From assembly GCA_900696685.1 (NCBI GenBank), contig CAADHA010000132.1, forward strand, positions 1 through 45,108: a stretch of DNA of 45,108 nucleotides. Reading direction: 5' to 3'. Both the position numbers and the translations under genes were made by a program. Under the pieces are notes generated by a model. It worked only from the letters and a program-made list of their open reading frames with translations, ran no database searches and had not been told where the DNA came from. Numbering within the stretch: the first letter of the stretch is position 1; every line of letters starts with the position of its first letter. Shown piece by piece: positions 1-10,703 of this stretch. Source of the DNA: an uncultured Planctomycetota bacterium (GTDB taxonomy: Bacteria; Planctomycetota; Phycisphaerae; Phycisphaerales; UBA5793).

Positions 1-92
1 CCGCGATAGGCGATGCGCGCATCGATCGCGTCGAGCCACTCCTCGGGAATGGGCTGCCCGTCGGTGCGCAGGATGCCGCCGATGCCGCACAT
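1..92 (-). CDS. asnB: Asparagine synthetase (glutamine-hydrolysing), N-terminal fragment
   Basis: Reading leftward from an ATG at 92, the first 30 residues begin MCGIGGILRTDGQPIPEEW and end in an ALAHRG-like stretch (RIAYRG). Cys2 is the N-terminal nucleophile of class II glutamine amidotransferases, freed by removal of Met1. The MCGI-GI-DG spacing fits asparagine synthetase B better than GlmS or PurF. The enzyme uses glutamine, aspartate and ATP to make asparagine in the cytoplasm. The gene is cut by the left edge, so the synthetase domain is not visible. No convincing Shine-Dalgarno sequence precedes the ATG. It lies downstream of aspS on the same strand with about 138 bases of repeat-bearing spacer. 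An exopolysaccharide-type AsnB paralogue remains possible because only the N-terminus is seen. Confidence 0.75.
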   Translation of the reverse strand, partial: MCGIGGILRTDGQPIPEEWLDAIDARIAYR

Positions 93-108
93 GGGGGAAA
101 TCTTAGGG

Positions 109-237
109 ACCAGGCATCAGGCACTTGGCACTCGTGAATGGCAAAAGGCAGGGGCGCCAGGCATCAGTGAATGGCAATAGCAACGCGACCCGGCGCCCTG
201 TCCAAACCCCTGGTGCCTAATGCCTGGTGCCTAGTGC
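109..237. repeat. Cluster of short direct and inverted repeats between asnB and aspS
   Basis: CCAGGCATCAG occurs at 110-120 and 157-167, and GTGAATGGCAA at 134-144 and 167-177, all direct. The stretch 209-237 is made of tandem GGTGCCTA/ATGCCT words and is roughly the reverse complement of the 109-131 stretch. The aspS stop codon (231-233) lies inside the right part. This is seen directly; origin and role are unknown. The inverted parts could fold in RNA and end aspS transcription. Confidence 0.6.
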
Positions 238-2009
238 ATGGCCCCGTCCCCCTTCAACGCAATCCCCAACTCATCCAGCTGCTTCGGATCGACCGCCGAG
301 GGCGCCTGCATCATCAGGTCCGCCCCGGTCTGCGTCTTGGGGAAGGCGATGACGTCGCGGATGTTGTCGGTCCTGCACAGGAGCATGATGAGGCGGTCGA
401 GGCCGAGGGCGAAGCCGCCCAGCGGCGGGCAGCCGTAGGACATCGCCTCGATGAGAAACCCGAAGCGATCCTTCGCCTCTTCATCGGAGATGTTGAGCAG
501 TTGGAAGATCTTCTGCTGCACCTCCGGCTGGTGGATGCGGATCGAGCCGCTGACCATCTCGTGGCCGTTGATGACGAAGTCATACGTCTGCGCGGTGATC
601 TTGTGCGGTTCGGTGTCGAGGAGGTGAAGTTGCTCGGGCCGCGGCGCGCAGAAGGGATGATGCGCGCTGTCCCAGCGCTTGTCCTCTTCGTTCCAGAGAA
701 AAAGCGGGAAATCGACGACCCAGAACATCGACCACTTGCTCTCGTCGGCGAGTTTGAGTTCGCCGGCGAGTTTGCGGCGAAGTTCGCCCAGCACGCGGTT
801 GGCGACATCCACCTTGTCGGCGGCAAAGCAGAGGAGATCGCCTTCGCGCGCGCCGAGGGTGGCGATGAGTTCCGGCGCGACGGCTTCGAGGAACTTCGCA
901 ATGCCCCCTTCGAGTTTGCCCCCGGCAATGACTTTCGTCGTCGGCAGGCCGCCGGCGCCAAACTGCTTCACCCACTCGCCCAGCGCATCGGTCTGCTTGC
1001 GGGAGAAAGTCGCCGCCCCCGGCACGGCAATGGCCTTGACCACGCCGCCACCCTCGATGGCCGAAGTGAAAACGCGGAAGTCGCATCGCTTCGCGATCGC
1101 CGTCACGTCGTAGAGTTTCACGCCGTAGCGCAGATCGGGCTTGTCGCTGCCGTAGGAGTTCATCACCTCTTCATAGGTGAGGCGCGGGATGTCGCCGACT
1201 TCGATGCCGAGCAACTCCTTCCACACCGCGCGGATCACCTGCTCGAACGCGGCGAAGATGTCATCCTGCTCGACGAACGCCATCTCCACGTCCAGTTGCG
1301 TGAACTCCGGCTGGCGGTCGAAGCGCAGGTTCTCGTCGCGGAAACACTTGACGATCTGGAAGTAGCGGTCGAAGCCCGCCATCATCAGGATCTGCTTGAG
1401 GATCTGCGGGCTCTGCGGCAGGGCGTAGAACGTGCGCGGCATGAGGCGGCAGGGCACGAGAAAGTCCCGCGCCCCCTCCGGCGTGCTCTTGCACAATACC
1501 GGCGTCTCGATCTCGCAGAAGCCCATCGCCGTCATCGTGTTGCGGATCGTCTGCGTCACCCTGTGGCGCGTGCGGATGATCTGCTGCATGCGCGGCCGGC
1601 GGAGGTCGATGTAGCGGTAGCGCAGGCGCATGTCCTCGGAGACGGTTCCCGTGTCGTCGCGGGCTTCATCGGGCAGGATCGGCGGCTTGGCGCACTTGTT
1701 GAGGCGCTCGGTCCGGCTCACGACGATCTCGATCTCGCCGGTGGGAATCTTCTCGTTGACGCTCTGGCGCTTGACGACCTTGCCCTGCGCGGCGATGACA
1801 TCCTCGCGCCGATACGTCGCGGCGAGTTCGTGCATCTCCCGGCCCTGGTCGGGGTCGAAGACGAGTTGGGTGATGCCGGTGTGGTCGCGGACATCGATGA
1901 AGATGAGGCTGCCGTGGTGTCGGTAGGAATCGACCCAGCCGTTGAGAGTGACGGTCCTTCCGACATTGGCAGCGCGAAGATCGCCGCATCTGTGAGTGCG
2001 CTTGAGCAT
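231..2009 (-). CDS. aspS: Aspartyl-tRNA synthetase
   Basis: This class IIb synthetase charges tRNA with aspartate in the cytoplasm. At 592 residues it has the usual bacterial length. The start MLKRTHRCGDL (ATG at 2009) matches the family; an in-frame extension further upstream has no similarity. Visible in order: an N-terminal OB-fold anticodon domain (LNGWVDSYRHHGSLIFID), the class II catalytic core with motif 2 (FRDENLRFDRQPEFTQLD), the bacterial GAD insertion, and motif 3 (GFALGLDRLIMLL). The His in RHHGSLIF falls where many non-discriminating AspRS enzymes carry His and discriminating ones carry Leu. The enzyme might therefore also charge tRNA-Asn; that is inference from one position. DUF309 lies upstream on the same strand, 280 bases away. 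Confidence 0.97.
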   Translation of the reverse strand: MLKRTHRCGDLRAANVGRTVTLNGWVDSYRHHGSLIFIDVRDHTGITQLVFDPDQGREMHELAATYRREDVIAAQGKVVKRQSVNEKIPTGEIEIVVSRTERLNKCAKPPILPDEARDDTGTVSEDMRLRYRYIDLRRPRMQQIIRTRHRVTQTIRNTMTAMGFCEIETPVLCKSTPEGARDFLVPCRLMPRTFYALPQSPQILKQILMMAGFDRYFQIVKCFRDENLRFDRQPEFTQLDVEMAFVEQDDIFAAFEQVIRAVWKELLGIEVGDIPRLTYEEVMNSYGSDKPDLRYGVKLYDVTAIAKRCDFRVFTSAIEGGGVVKAIAVPGAATFSRKQTDALGEWVKQFGAGGLPTTKVIAGGKLEGGIAKFLEAVAPELIATLGAREGDLLCFAADKVDVANRVLGELRRKLAGELKLADESKWSMFWVVDFPLFLWNEEDKRWDSAHHPFCAPRPEQLHLLDTEPHKITAQTYDFVINGHEMVSGSIRIHQPEVQQKIFQLLNISDEEAKDRFGFLIEAMSYGCPPLGGFALGLDRLIMLLCRTDNIRDVIAFPKTQTGADLMMQAPSAVDPKQLDELGIALKGDGAMH

Positions 2010-2134
2010 GGCGAAGATGGTACGCGCGGGGGCGGGGTTTTGCTCGATGAGGCGAGGCGGAACATGGGCGTCCCGCCTGTGCGAAACGACATCGCGAAGC
2101 CCCAGGCGCAAGCAAGGAACCTGGATACCAGGCC

Positions 2135-2258
2135 GAAGCGCCGGCGAGGACGATCTCCAGGATTCTGGCTTGAGAGTGAAACGCGCGAAAAAGGGACTCG
2201 CCCTCGCCGGCGCTATGGTCTGGTATTGGGGCGCTTCGATATTCGTCCTCGCTGGCGC
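2135..2258. repeat. Inverted and direct repeat cluster between DUF309 and aspS
   Basis: The intergenic stretch 2010-2289 carries AGCGCCGGCGAG at 2137-2148 and its exact reverse complement at 2203-2214. A third, near-identical inverted copy lies at 2243-2258 (TCGTCCTCGCTGGCGC against the reverse complement of 2138-2153). Between them, TCCAGGATTCTGGC (2156-2169) recurs exactly at 32873-32886. No gene is supported here. The clustering suggests a dispersed intergenic repeat rather than a regulatory site, though an RNA stem is possible. Confidence 0.5.
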
Positions 2259-2289
2259 GTCGGACTGGTGGCGGCGCGTTGTGTTCGCC

Positions 2290-2742
2290 TCAATCCAACC
2301 GCCCCGCCTCGCCGGTCTCGAACGGGTCGTAGAGCAATTCCACTTTCGGTACCGCGCGGCGATTCCACTTCAACTCCACGTCATAGGGCTGCTGACCCGG
2401 CGTCGTTTCCATTTCGAGCACGTGGTTCACGACGGGCCGCAGCGCCGCGAGAAACCTTGGGATGTTCAGTCCCATGAACACCTCCGGCAGACCGTCAAAC
2501 TTGGTCATCATGCTCGCCCAGACGCGCTGCACGCCGCGCGGGTTGCTGCGGTTCATGTGTTCGAGGACGACCGCCGCCTGGATGAGGCCCTGGTAGAACT
2601 TCGCCTTGCGGCCGGCGGTGTTCTTCCAGATCTCCTCCCACGCCTCGTGCGCCTCGAAGAACTCGCCCTCGTTGAAGAGTGAGACGCCTTCGTAGAAGAA
2701 TCGCTTCTCTTCGGCGGAGTCATAGGGGGCGTACGCGGGCAT
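2290..2742 (-). CDS. DUF309 domain protein
   Basis: This 150-residue soluble protein carries the DUF309 signature. It reads FFYEGVSLFNEGEFFEAHEAWEEIWK at about residues 15-40, followed by RKAKFYQGLIQAAVVLEH at about 45-62. The family is a small helical bundle whose conserved HE-W-E and FYQGLIQ motifs face one another. Its biochemical role is not established, so none is given. The ATG at 2742 gives a full-length family member. It is followed on the same strand by aspS after a 280-base repeat-bearing gap, and preceded by the SPOR lipoprotein after about 145 bases, so co-transcription is possible but not shown. Confidence 0.85.
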   Translation of the reverse strand: MPAYAPYDSAEEKRFFYEGVSLFNEGEFFEAHEAWEEIWKNTAGRKAKFYQGLIQAAVVLEHMNRSNPRGVQRVWASMMTKFDGLPEVFMGLNIPRFLAALRPVVNHVLEMETTPGQQPYDVELKWNRRAVPKVELLYDPFETGEAGRLD

Positions 2743-2888
2743 AATCGACTGGCTCTCTGGTTAGCCGCGACGCGATGGCTTCGGAGCGGAGCGCTTCGGG
2801 CGGGCATTCGCGTTCCTTCCTGCTTGCACCTGCGGCATCGCCACGCGAAGCGTGAGGCCACGCCACTCGGCGCGACGCATCGCCGGCA

Positions 2889-3719
2889 TCACTCACCGGC
2901 GCCTTCAATCGGCCGCACGATTGCCGGCTGATCGAGCAGCGCCCGGCCGCGGATGGCGGCGCTGTAGGAAGTGAACGTTCCGACATGGACGTAATAAAGC
3001 GTCTCGCCGCGGCTGCCTTCGGTCGTCACGATGCGAGCCTCGCCGATCGACGCGGCCCGGCTCGACTGAAACTCGCGCACCACGGCCTCGGCGTTGCTTC
3101 GGCTCGAGAAGACGCCCAGTTGAAGCGTGTAGCCGCTGGTCTTCAGTTCGCGATCGACCTTCGCCTGGAACGCGGCGTCGCTGCTGGCGCCGCGGGCGAT
3201 GATGAACTGCACGCGGGCAAGGCTGTGCAGGTTGCTCTCCTTGTAGGCCAGCCCGGCGCGGTACGCCGCCTCGGCCTTGCCCTGGCCTTCGAGGCGGTCG
3301 GCCGCCTTCTTGAAGTACTCCGCCGCTTCGCGGTACCGGCCGCGCTCGAGTTCGACCAGGCCCATCGTCCCCGCGGCGCGCCCCGCGACGTCGGTCGAAG
3401 CGATGCGCACCAGCGGGCTGAGGTAGCGGTCGGCATCTTCGTAGCGCTGCAGGCGATAGGCGCTCAGCCCCGCAAGGTACGCCGCCTCATCGCGCTCGGG
3501 CACGACGGATCGGCGGTAGAGTGAAACGGCCCCGGTGTAGGCCTGAAGGAAGTGGCCGGCCTCGTAATCGGCCATCACGGCCTTCATGTCCGGCAGCGCG
3601 CCGCCACCGGCGGCCTTGCTCGACGCACAGCCGCCGCATGCGAGCAGCGCTGCCGAAAGCGCCAGAAGGAGAGAGGAGAACACAGCGAAGCCGGACTGCA
3701 AGAGTCGTTGATAGAGCAA
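2889..3719 (-). CDS. Lipoprotein with TPR-like helices and a C-terminal SPOR domain
   Basis: The chosen start is a TTG at 3719, because AGGAGG lies six bases upstream and the protein then opens with a clean lipoprotein signal: a hydrophobic run (FAVFSSLLLALSAALLAC) ending in a lipobox, LLAC. The 276-residue product has helical TPR-like repeats at about residues 40-180 (EAGHFLQAYTGAVSLY, LERGRYREAAEYFKKAADR). A SPOR domain follows at about residues 195-270 (YTLQLGVFSSRSNAEAVVREF ... LYYVHVGTFTSYSAAIRGRALL). SPOR domains bind denuded peptidoglycan glycans, so the protein probably sits in the cell envelope near sites of wall remodelling or division. It is divergent from purL. The exact role is unknown. 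Confidence 0.85.
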   Translation of the reverse strand: MLYQRLLQSGFAVFSSLLLALSAALLACGGCASSKAAGGGALPDMKAVMADYEAGHFLQAYTGAVSLYRRSVVPERDEAAYLAGLSAYRLQRYEDADRYLSPLVRIASTDVAGRAAGTMGLVELERGRYREAAEYFKKAADRLEGQGKAEAAYRAGLAYKESNLHSLARVQFIIARGASSDAAFQAKVDRELKTSGYTLQLGVFSSRSNAEAVVREFQSSRAASIGEARIVTTEGSRGETLYYVHVGTFTSYSAAIRGRALLDQPAIVRPIEGAGE

Positions 3720-3766
3720 GACGAGCCTCCTGCGAAATGGCGCCACATTCGCGCCGCACTGCGTGG

Positions 3767-3794
3767 ACGATAGGACCGGCCCGCCGCGCGACAA
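3767..3794 (-). promoter_or_regulatory. Possible sigma-70 promoter for the SPOR lipoprotein gene
   Basis: On the minus strand, TTGTCG (3794-3789) and TATCGT (3772-3767) are separated by 16 bases, upstream of the TTG start at 3719. Each box matches the consensus at four of six positions, so this is only a weak candidate. For the opposite strand, a TACAAT at 3854-3859 could be the -10 of purL but has no good -35. Confidence 0.3.
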
Positions 3795-3928
3795 GGGGCC
3801 TCTTCGACTGACACGCGGGCGTTCGCCGGAATCCTGTTCGCGGCGCCGGCGACTACAATGGCGCGGGCGGCGGGGCTGCAACATTGCTTGACTGCCGGAT
3901 CGGCCCCGCGAACCGCCTCGGAGCACGC

Positions 3929-6871
<2,943 letters not shown>

Positions 6872-6889
6872 AGCCAGATCAGGACGCAG

Positions 6890-7077
6890 CGCCGTGAAGG
6901 CACAGAATCAGTTCAGTTGGCCACGAAAAGGCACGAGAGTCACAAAGGTGAGTTGATCGATGCGCGAGTATTTCAATGCCGCACTCGGACATGCCTGGTT
7001 TCAAATCAACGGTCATGCCTCGATTCCATTGCCCTTTTCGCGTGTTTTGAGCCTCTTTGCGGCAACTTCCCTGTTCT
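6890..7077. repeat. Purine-rich and pyrimidine-rich imperfect inverted repeat between purL and HIT gene
   Basis: The convergent spacer 6872-7077 contains GGCCACGAAAAGGCACGAGA from about 6919. Near 7030-7066 a pyrimidine-rich stretch contains CCCTTTTCGCGTGTTTTGAG and GCCTCTTTGCGGC, imperfectly complementary to it. Arms of the type CCACGAAAAGGCAC...CACAAAG recur between bacterial genes as non-coding repeats. It could fold as a long imperfect stem and end both transcripts. No protein is supported in this spacer. Confidence 0.4.
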
Positions 7078-7611
7078 TCACGGCCGCGGATGCGCCATCG
7101 CCGCGTCGCGCAGGCGCTGGTACATCACTTCGAGCGCGGCGGGGATGACGCGGATCTCGCCGACGACTGTGATGAAGTTGGTGTCTCCGCTCCAGCGCGG
7201 CACGACGTGCGCGTGCAGGTGCTGGGGCACGCCCGCGCCCGCGGCTCGCCCCTGGTTGATCCCGATGTTCACGCCCTGGCAGTTGAGCGCGCGCTCGAGC
7301 AGGTCCGTCCCGCGATCGACCAGCGCCCACAGCGCCGCGCGCTGCGCTGGCCCGTAATCAAGCAGCCTCGGCCGGGCGTCTCCCAGCGCGACCAGGAGGT
7401 GCCCGTTCGTGAAAGGGTAGAGGTTGAGCAGGATCATGCCGTGGGCGTCGCGCTCAATGACGAAGTGCTCGGCATCGCGCTGCGGGTTCTCCCAGTAGTC
7501 GAGCAGGAACGAGCGCCCGGGCGCGGCGTCCGGGGACGAGCCGGGCGGGCCGCCTTCGAGCGACTCGATGTACTGCATGCGCCACGGCGCCCAGAGGTTC
7601 TGCGTCTTCAT
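7078..7611 (-). CDS. HIT-family nucleotide hydrolase/phosphorylase
   Basis: The histidine-triad motif QHLHAHVVPRW is clear at residues 130-140 (His131, His133, His135), where the middle His forms the nucleotidyl-enzyme intermediate. The opening MKTQNLWAPWRMQYIESLE is the WAPWR-Y signature of Ap4A-phosphorylase-like HIT proteins common in actinobacteria and planctomycetes. The upstream motif NLYPFTNGHLLV also fits the family. At 177 residues it is a complete single-domain protein, presumably cytoplasmic and acting on dinucleoside polyphosphates or AMP conjugates; the substrate cannot be read from sequence. It converges on purL and is divergent from the aminopeptidase gene at 7753. Confidence 0.9.
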   Translation of the reverse strand: MKTQNLWAPWRMQYIESLEGGPPGSSPDAAPGRSFLLDYWENPQRDAEHFVIERDAHGMILLNLYPFTNGHLLVALGDARPRLLDYGPAQRAALWALVDRGTDLLERALNCQGVNIGINQGRAAGAGVPQHLHAHVVPRWSGDTNFITVVGEIRVIPAALEVMYQRLRDAAMAHPRP

Positions 7612-7752
7612 GTTCAGCGCAAGTTTAGCCGCGACCCGAAGCCGCTGCGATGGGGAGCGCTTCGCGCCTTCGATGTTCTAGACTTGCGTCGCCGCGTGCT
7701 GCGCGCGGCCGCCTGTCCTTGACGCCCACACCGACTCGAAAGGATCGTCCGC

Positions 7753-9237
7753 GTGTACCAGAGCATCGAGATCGCCTCGCGCCCCGCCGGCAAACCCACC
7801 GCCATCGTCTGCTTCTTCTTTGATGACAAGGCGCTGCGGCCTTCGGACAAGGCCCTGGACAGAGCCGCCAAGGGCGCCCTCGCCGCGGCCCTCAAGCGCG
7901 CCGAAGTGAACGGAACTGCGGCCGAATCGCACCTCGTCGACGGCGGCAAGGCGCGCCACGTCCTCGTCGGTCTGGGCGGGGCGAAGAAACTCGATGCCCG
8001 CATCATGCGACAGGTCGGCGCGGCAACTGTGCGGGCGCTCGACCGCATCGGCGCCGCCACGGCGACCCTGCAACTGTCGGGCCTCGCATCCGACTCGCTG
8101 CCGTCCGAGCGCGCGGCGCAGGCGCTCGCCGAGGGAATCGGCCTCGCATCGTTCGACTTCAACGATTTCAAGGCGACAACGAAGAAGGAAGGCAAGGTCA
8201 AGTCGCTCAGGTGCGCGGCGGATGACTCAAGTCTCGCCGCCCCGTTGCGCAAGGGCCTGGCGCTCGCGGACTCGACGAACTACGCGCGCCGACTCGCCGC
8301 GACTCCGCCCAACGTCGCGACGACCACCTTTGTCGCCGCGCAGGCGCAGAAACTGGCGCGGGCCTCGATGGGCCGCCTCAGGTGCCGCGTCATCAGGGGC
8401 GCATCGCTTGAAAGGGAAAAACTCGTCGGCCTCATCAACGTCGGCAAGGCAAGCGAAAACCCCCCCTGCCTCATCGAACTGACCTGGTCGCCGCGCAACG
8501 GACGCAAGACCGTGCTGCTCGTCGGCAAGACGATCTGCTACGACACGGGCGGGCTGTCGCTGAAGATCAACAACGGCATGAAGGGGATGAAGTACGACAA
8601 GAACGGCGGCATGGCGGTGCTTGGAGCCATGCACGCCATCGTCCACGCCATCAGACCCGCGTGCAGGGTCGTCGCGCTGCTGCCGGCCGCGGAGAACAGC
8701 ATCAGCGACGAGGCGTACCGCCCGGACGACATCATCACCTACCTCAACGGCGTGAGCGTCGAGGTAACGAACACTGATGCCGAGGGACGACTGGTGCTCG
8801 CCGATGCGCTCGCCTGGGGGTGCAGGAAGGTCAAGCCCGATGCGATCATCGATCTCGCCACGCTCACCGGCGGCGTCGTCGTCGCGCTGGGCACCGCGTG
8901 CGCGGGACTCTTCTGCAATGACGACAATCTGCGCGCTCGCATCGAGAGTGCGGCCGAGTGTACGGGCGATCGCGTCTGGCGCCTGCCCCTGTGGGAAGAT
9001 TACCGCGAGATGATGAAGAGCAAGCACGCGGACATCTGGAACAGCGCGCCGGTGCGGCACGCGCATCCGATCCAGGGGGCGGCGTTCCTGAGTTACTTCG
9101 TCGATGAGAAAATGCCCTGGGCGCACCTCGACATCGCGGGCACGAGCAACATCGATTCCGACCAGTCGCCCTATCTCGCCGGGCCGACGGGCTTCGGCGT
9201 GCGCCTGCTCGCGTCGGTGCTGGAGAACTGGGAGTGA
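7753..9237 (+). CDS. pepA: Leucyl aminopeptidase (M17 family)
   Basis: This cytoplasmic dinuclear metallopeptidase removes N-terminal residues from peptides. The 494-residue protein has the N-terminal macro-like domain and the C-terminal catalytic domain. Catalytic motifs are visible: VGKTICYDTGGLSLK at about residues 257-271 (Lys259, Asp264 as metal ligand and base region), a KYDKNGGM stretch with another metal ligand Asp, and NTDAEGRLVLADAL at about 340-353 (Asp342, Glu344, Arg346). The start is a GTG at 7753 preceded by GAAAGGA. The residue after VGK is T rather than the commoner G, and the DTGG box replaces DSGG, both mild variants. The gene is almost fused to the next, with three bases between its stop and the following TTG start, so the pair is probably an operon. 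Confidence 0.93.
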   Translation: MYQSIEIASRPAGKPTAIVCFFFDDKALRPSDKALDRAAKGALAAALKRAEVNGTAAESHLVDGGKARHVLVGLGGAKKLDARIMRQVGAATVRALDRIGAATATLQLSGLASDSLPSERAAQALAEGIGLASFDFNDFKATTKKEGKVKSLRCAADDSSLAAPLRKGLALADSTNYARRLAATPPNVATTTFVAAQAQKLARASMGRLRCRVIRGASLEREKLVGLINVGKASENPPCLIELTWSPRNGRKTVLLVGKTICYDTGGLSLKINNGMKGMKYDKNGGMAVLGAMHAIVHAIRPACRVVALLPAAENSISDEAYRPDDIITYLNGVSVEVTNTDAEGRLVLADALAWGCRKVKPDAIIDLATLTGGVVVALGTACAGLFCNDDNLRARIESAAECTGDRVWRLPLWEDYREMMKSKHADIWNSAPVRHAHPIQGAAFLSYFVDEKMPWAHLDIAGTSNIDSDQSPYLAGPTGFGVRLLASVLENWE

Positions 9238-9240
9238 GTC

Positions 9241-9507
9241 TTGCCATTCACGGATGACGACTTCGATCCCGACGAGGAAGGGCCGAGCGAGGCGGATATC
9301 GCCCGCTTCAGCGACAACACGCTGCGCTGCAGTGAGTGCGGCGCGATGCTCTACGCAGGCGTGGACCTGTGCAGCCGGTGCGGGGCGGTGCAGTTCCACG
9401 AGACGGACGTTCGCGGCCTGCGCAATCCCCTGCTGAGGCACCCCTGGCTTCTGCTGGGAGTGGCGATCGTGGTGCTGGTCGCCATTCTGGTGCTCATCGC
9501 TCTCTGA
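9241..9507 (+). CDS. Small zinc-ribbon membrane protein
   Basis: The 88-residue product starts at a TTG (9241) with a GGGAGTGAG ribosome-binding stretch overlapping the end of pepA. It has an acidic N-terminus (DDDFDPDEEG). A compact zinc ribbon with two CxxC knuckles (CSECG and CSRCG at about residues 30-48) follows, then one C-terminal membrane span (WLLLGVAIVVLVAILVLIAL). The layout suggests a cytoplasmic metal-binding head tethered to the membrane. No function is known. Its tight coupling to pepA indicates co-expression. Confidence 0.75.
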   Translation: MPFTDDDFDPDEEGPSEADIARFSDNTLRCSECGAMLYAGVDLCSRCGAVQFHETDVRGLRNPLLRHPWLLLGVAIVVLVAILVLIAL

Positions 9508-9664
9508 TGGGCGGCGAGAATCCCGGGCGGGCAGCGGGGACGAAGGGGGCGGAGGCGCGCATAGTTGATCCGCCCTATTCGCCGGAACAGGAGCGAGAAC
9601 AGTCGATCCCGAGCGACGTTGAGCGCATAGCCTTCTGTGGGAGAATGCTGACAGGAGCCGAGAC

Positions 9665-10516
9665 ATGTCCGCCTTGAAATCCACCGCCTGCGTCGCGCTG
9701 TTGACTTCGACTCTCTTTGCCGTCGCCGGCTGCGACCGGAGCGAGTCCGCTTCGACAACGCCGGAGTTCAAGAACGCCGCAGGCGAGACGCCCGACTGCT
9801 GCGCCGCGCCGGACACAGTGGTCCGGCGGACTCCGCGCGAAGTGACGGCGGCGGAAGGGGCCGAAGATTCCGAGGTAAGGATCGAAAAACCAATCTTCGC
9901 CGCGAACTCGGCTGAACTCATCGCCAAGGTCGGCTCGATCCAGACCTCCATCGACGATGGCATCGAGGGGACGATCATCGGCCGCAAGGTCAACTTCGAC
10001 CTCGACTTCGTCAACGAGCAGGGCGAGCGGGTCAATCTCGCAAGGGACTACGCCGGGCAGACGCTCGTTCTCTCGACGATCTTCACCTCGTGCCCGACGC
10101 CGACGGCGTGCCCGCGCATCACCGCCGACTTCGGCGAGATGGCGCGGAATCTGCCGTCCGAGTACTCGGACAAGGTCCGATTCCTTCTGGTCAGTTTCGA
10201 TCCTCTTAATGACACGCCTGAAGTGCTCAGCGCCTTCGGCCGCCGCCACGGTCTTGACTTGAGCCGCGTGGACCTTCTCGTATCAGACGTGGAGACGATC
10301 AAGCGCCTCATCGTCCGCGAACTGGAGATCCCCATCACCCTGGACCTGGAGTCCGGCGGCTTCGCCAATCATGCCCTCATGGTCCACGTGGTCAACGCGG
10401 ACGGGTACGTGGTTGTGGAGCGGACGGCGTCGAGCAGCGCCAAGATCAGCATGTTGCTGGACGAGGCGATGCGTGCGGCCGCGATGCCCTTCATACCACC
10501 CGATAACGAGCCGTAG
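9665..10516 (+). CDS. SCO1/SenC-family lipoprotein (copper chaperone/thiol protein)
   Basis: The signal sequence ends in a lipobox (FAVAGC, Cys23), so the protein is probably lipid-anchored outside the cytoplasmic membrane. After a ~70-residue linker, a thioredoxin-like SCO domain runs from about residue 100 to 275. It includes the strand LVLSTIFTSCPTPTACPRIT and VRFLLVSFDPLNDTPEVL, plus a conserved downstream His (NHALMVHVVNADG, His236 or His241). SCO proteins deliver copper to the CuA site of cytochrome oxidase or act as thiol reductases. The two redox cysteines (143 and 149) are five residues apart, a CX5C variant of the classical CX3C. No oxidase genes are adjacent, so the partner is not shown. 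Confidence 0.85.
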   Translation: MSALKSTACVALLTSTLFAVAGCDRSESASTTPEFKNAAGETPDCCAAPDTVVRRTPREVTAAEGAEDSEVRIEKPIFAANSAELIAKVGSIQTSIDDGIEGTIIGRKVNFDLDFVNEQGERVNLARDYAGQTLVLSTIFTSCPTPTACPRITADFGEMARNLPSEYSDKVRFLLVSFDPLNDTPEVLSAFGRRHGLDLSRVDLLVSDVETIKRLIVRELEIPITLDLESGGFANHALMVHVVNADGYVVVERTASSSAKISMLLDEAMRAAAMPFIPPDNEP

Positions 10517-10703
10517 GCACGAACGCTGCGGATGATGCCGCCTGGGTTGATCGGCCCCCCTTCACATCCCCTCGGGTGCTAAACCGGACAAACTGTGCCG
10601 CCGATGATCGCCGACGAGTACCGGCGTCAGGCGCTCAATGCGCTGTGTGCCTGCACACCGCAGGCGCCGGAAGCCTGTGCGCCGGCGGGGAGGCGGCTGA
10701 TCG

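Noticed and set aside
171..2477. Long plus-strand frame across aspS
   Set aside because: It is the antisense shadow of aspS, which has a full set of synthetase motifs.
10517..10703. Promoter for the pilus operon
   Set aside because: No pair of -35/-10 or -24/-12 boxes at accepted spacing was found; the operon's start site remains unknown.
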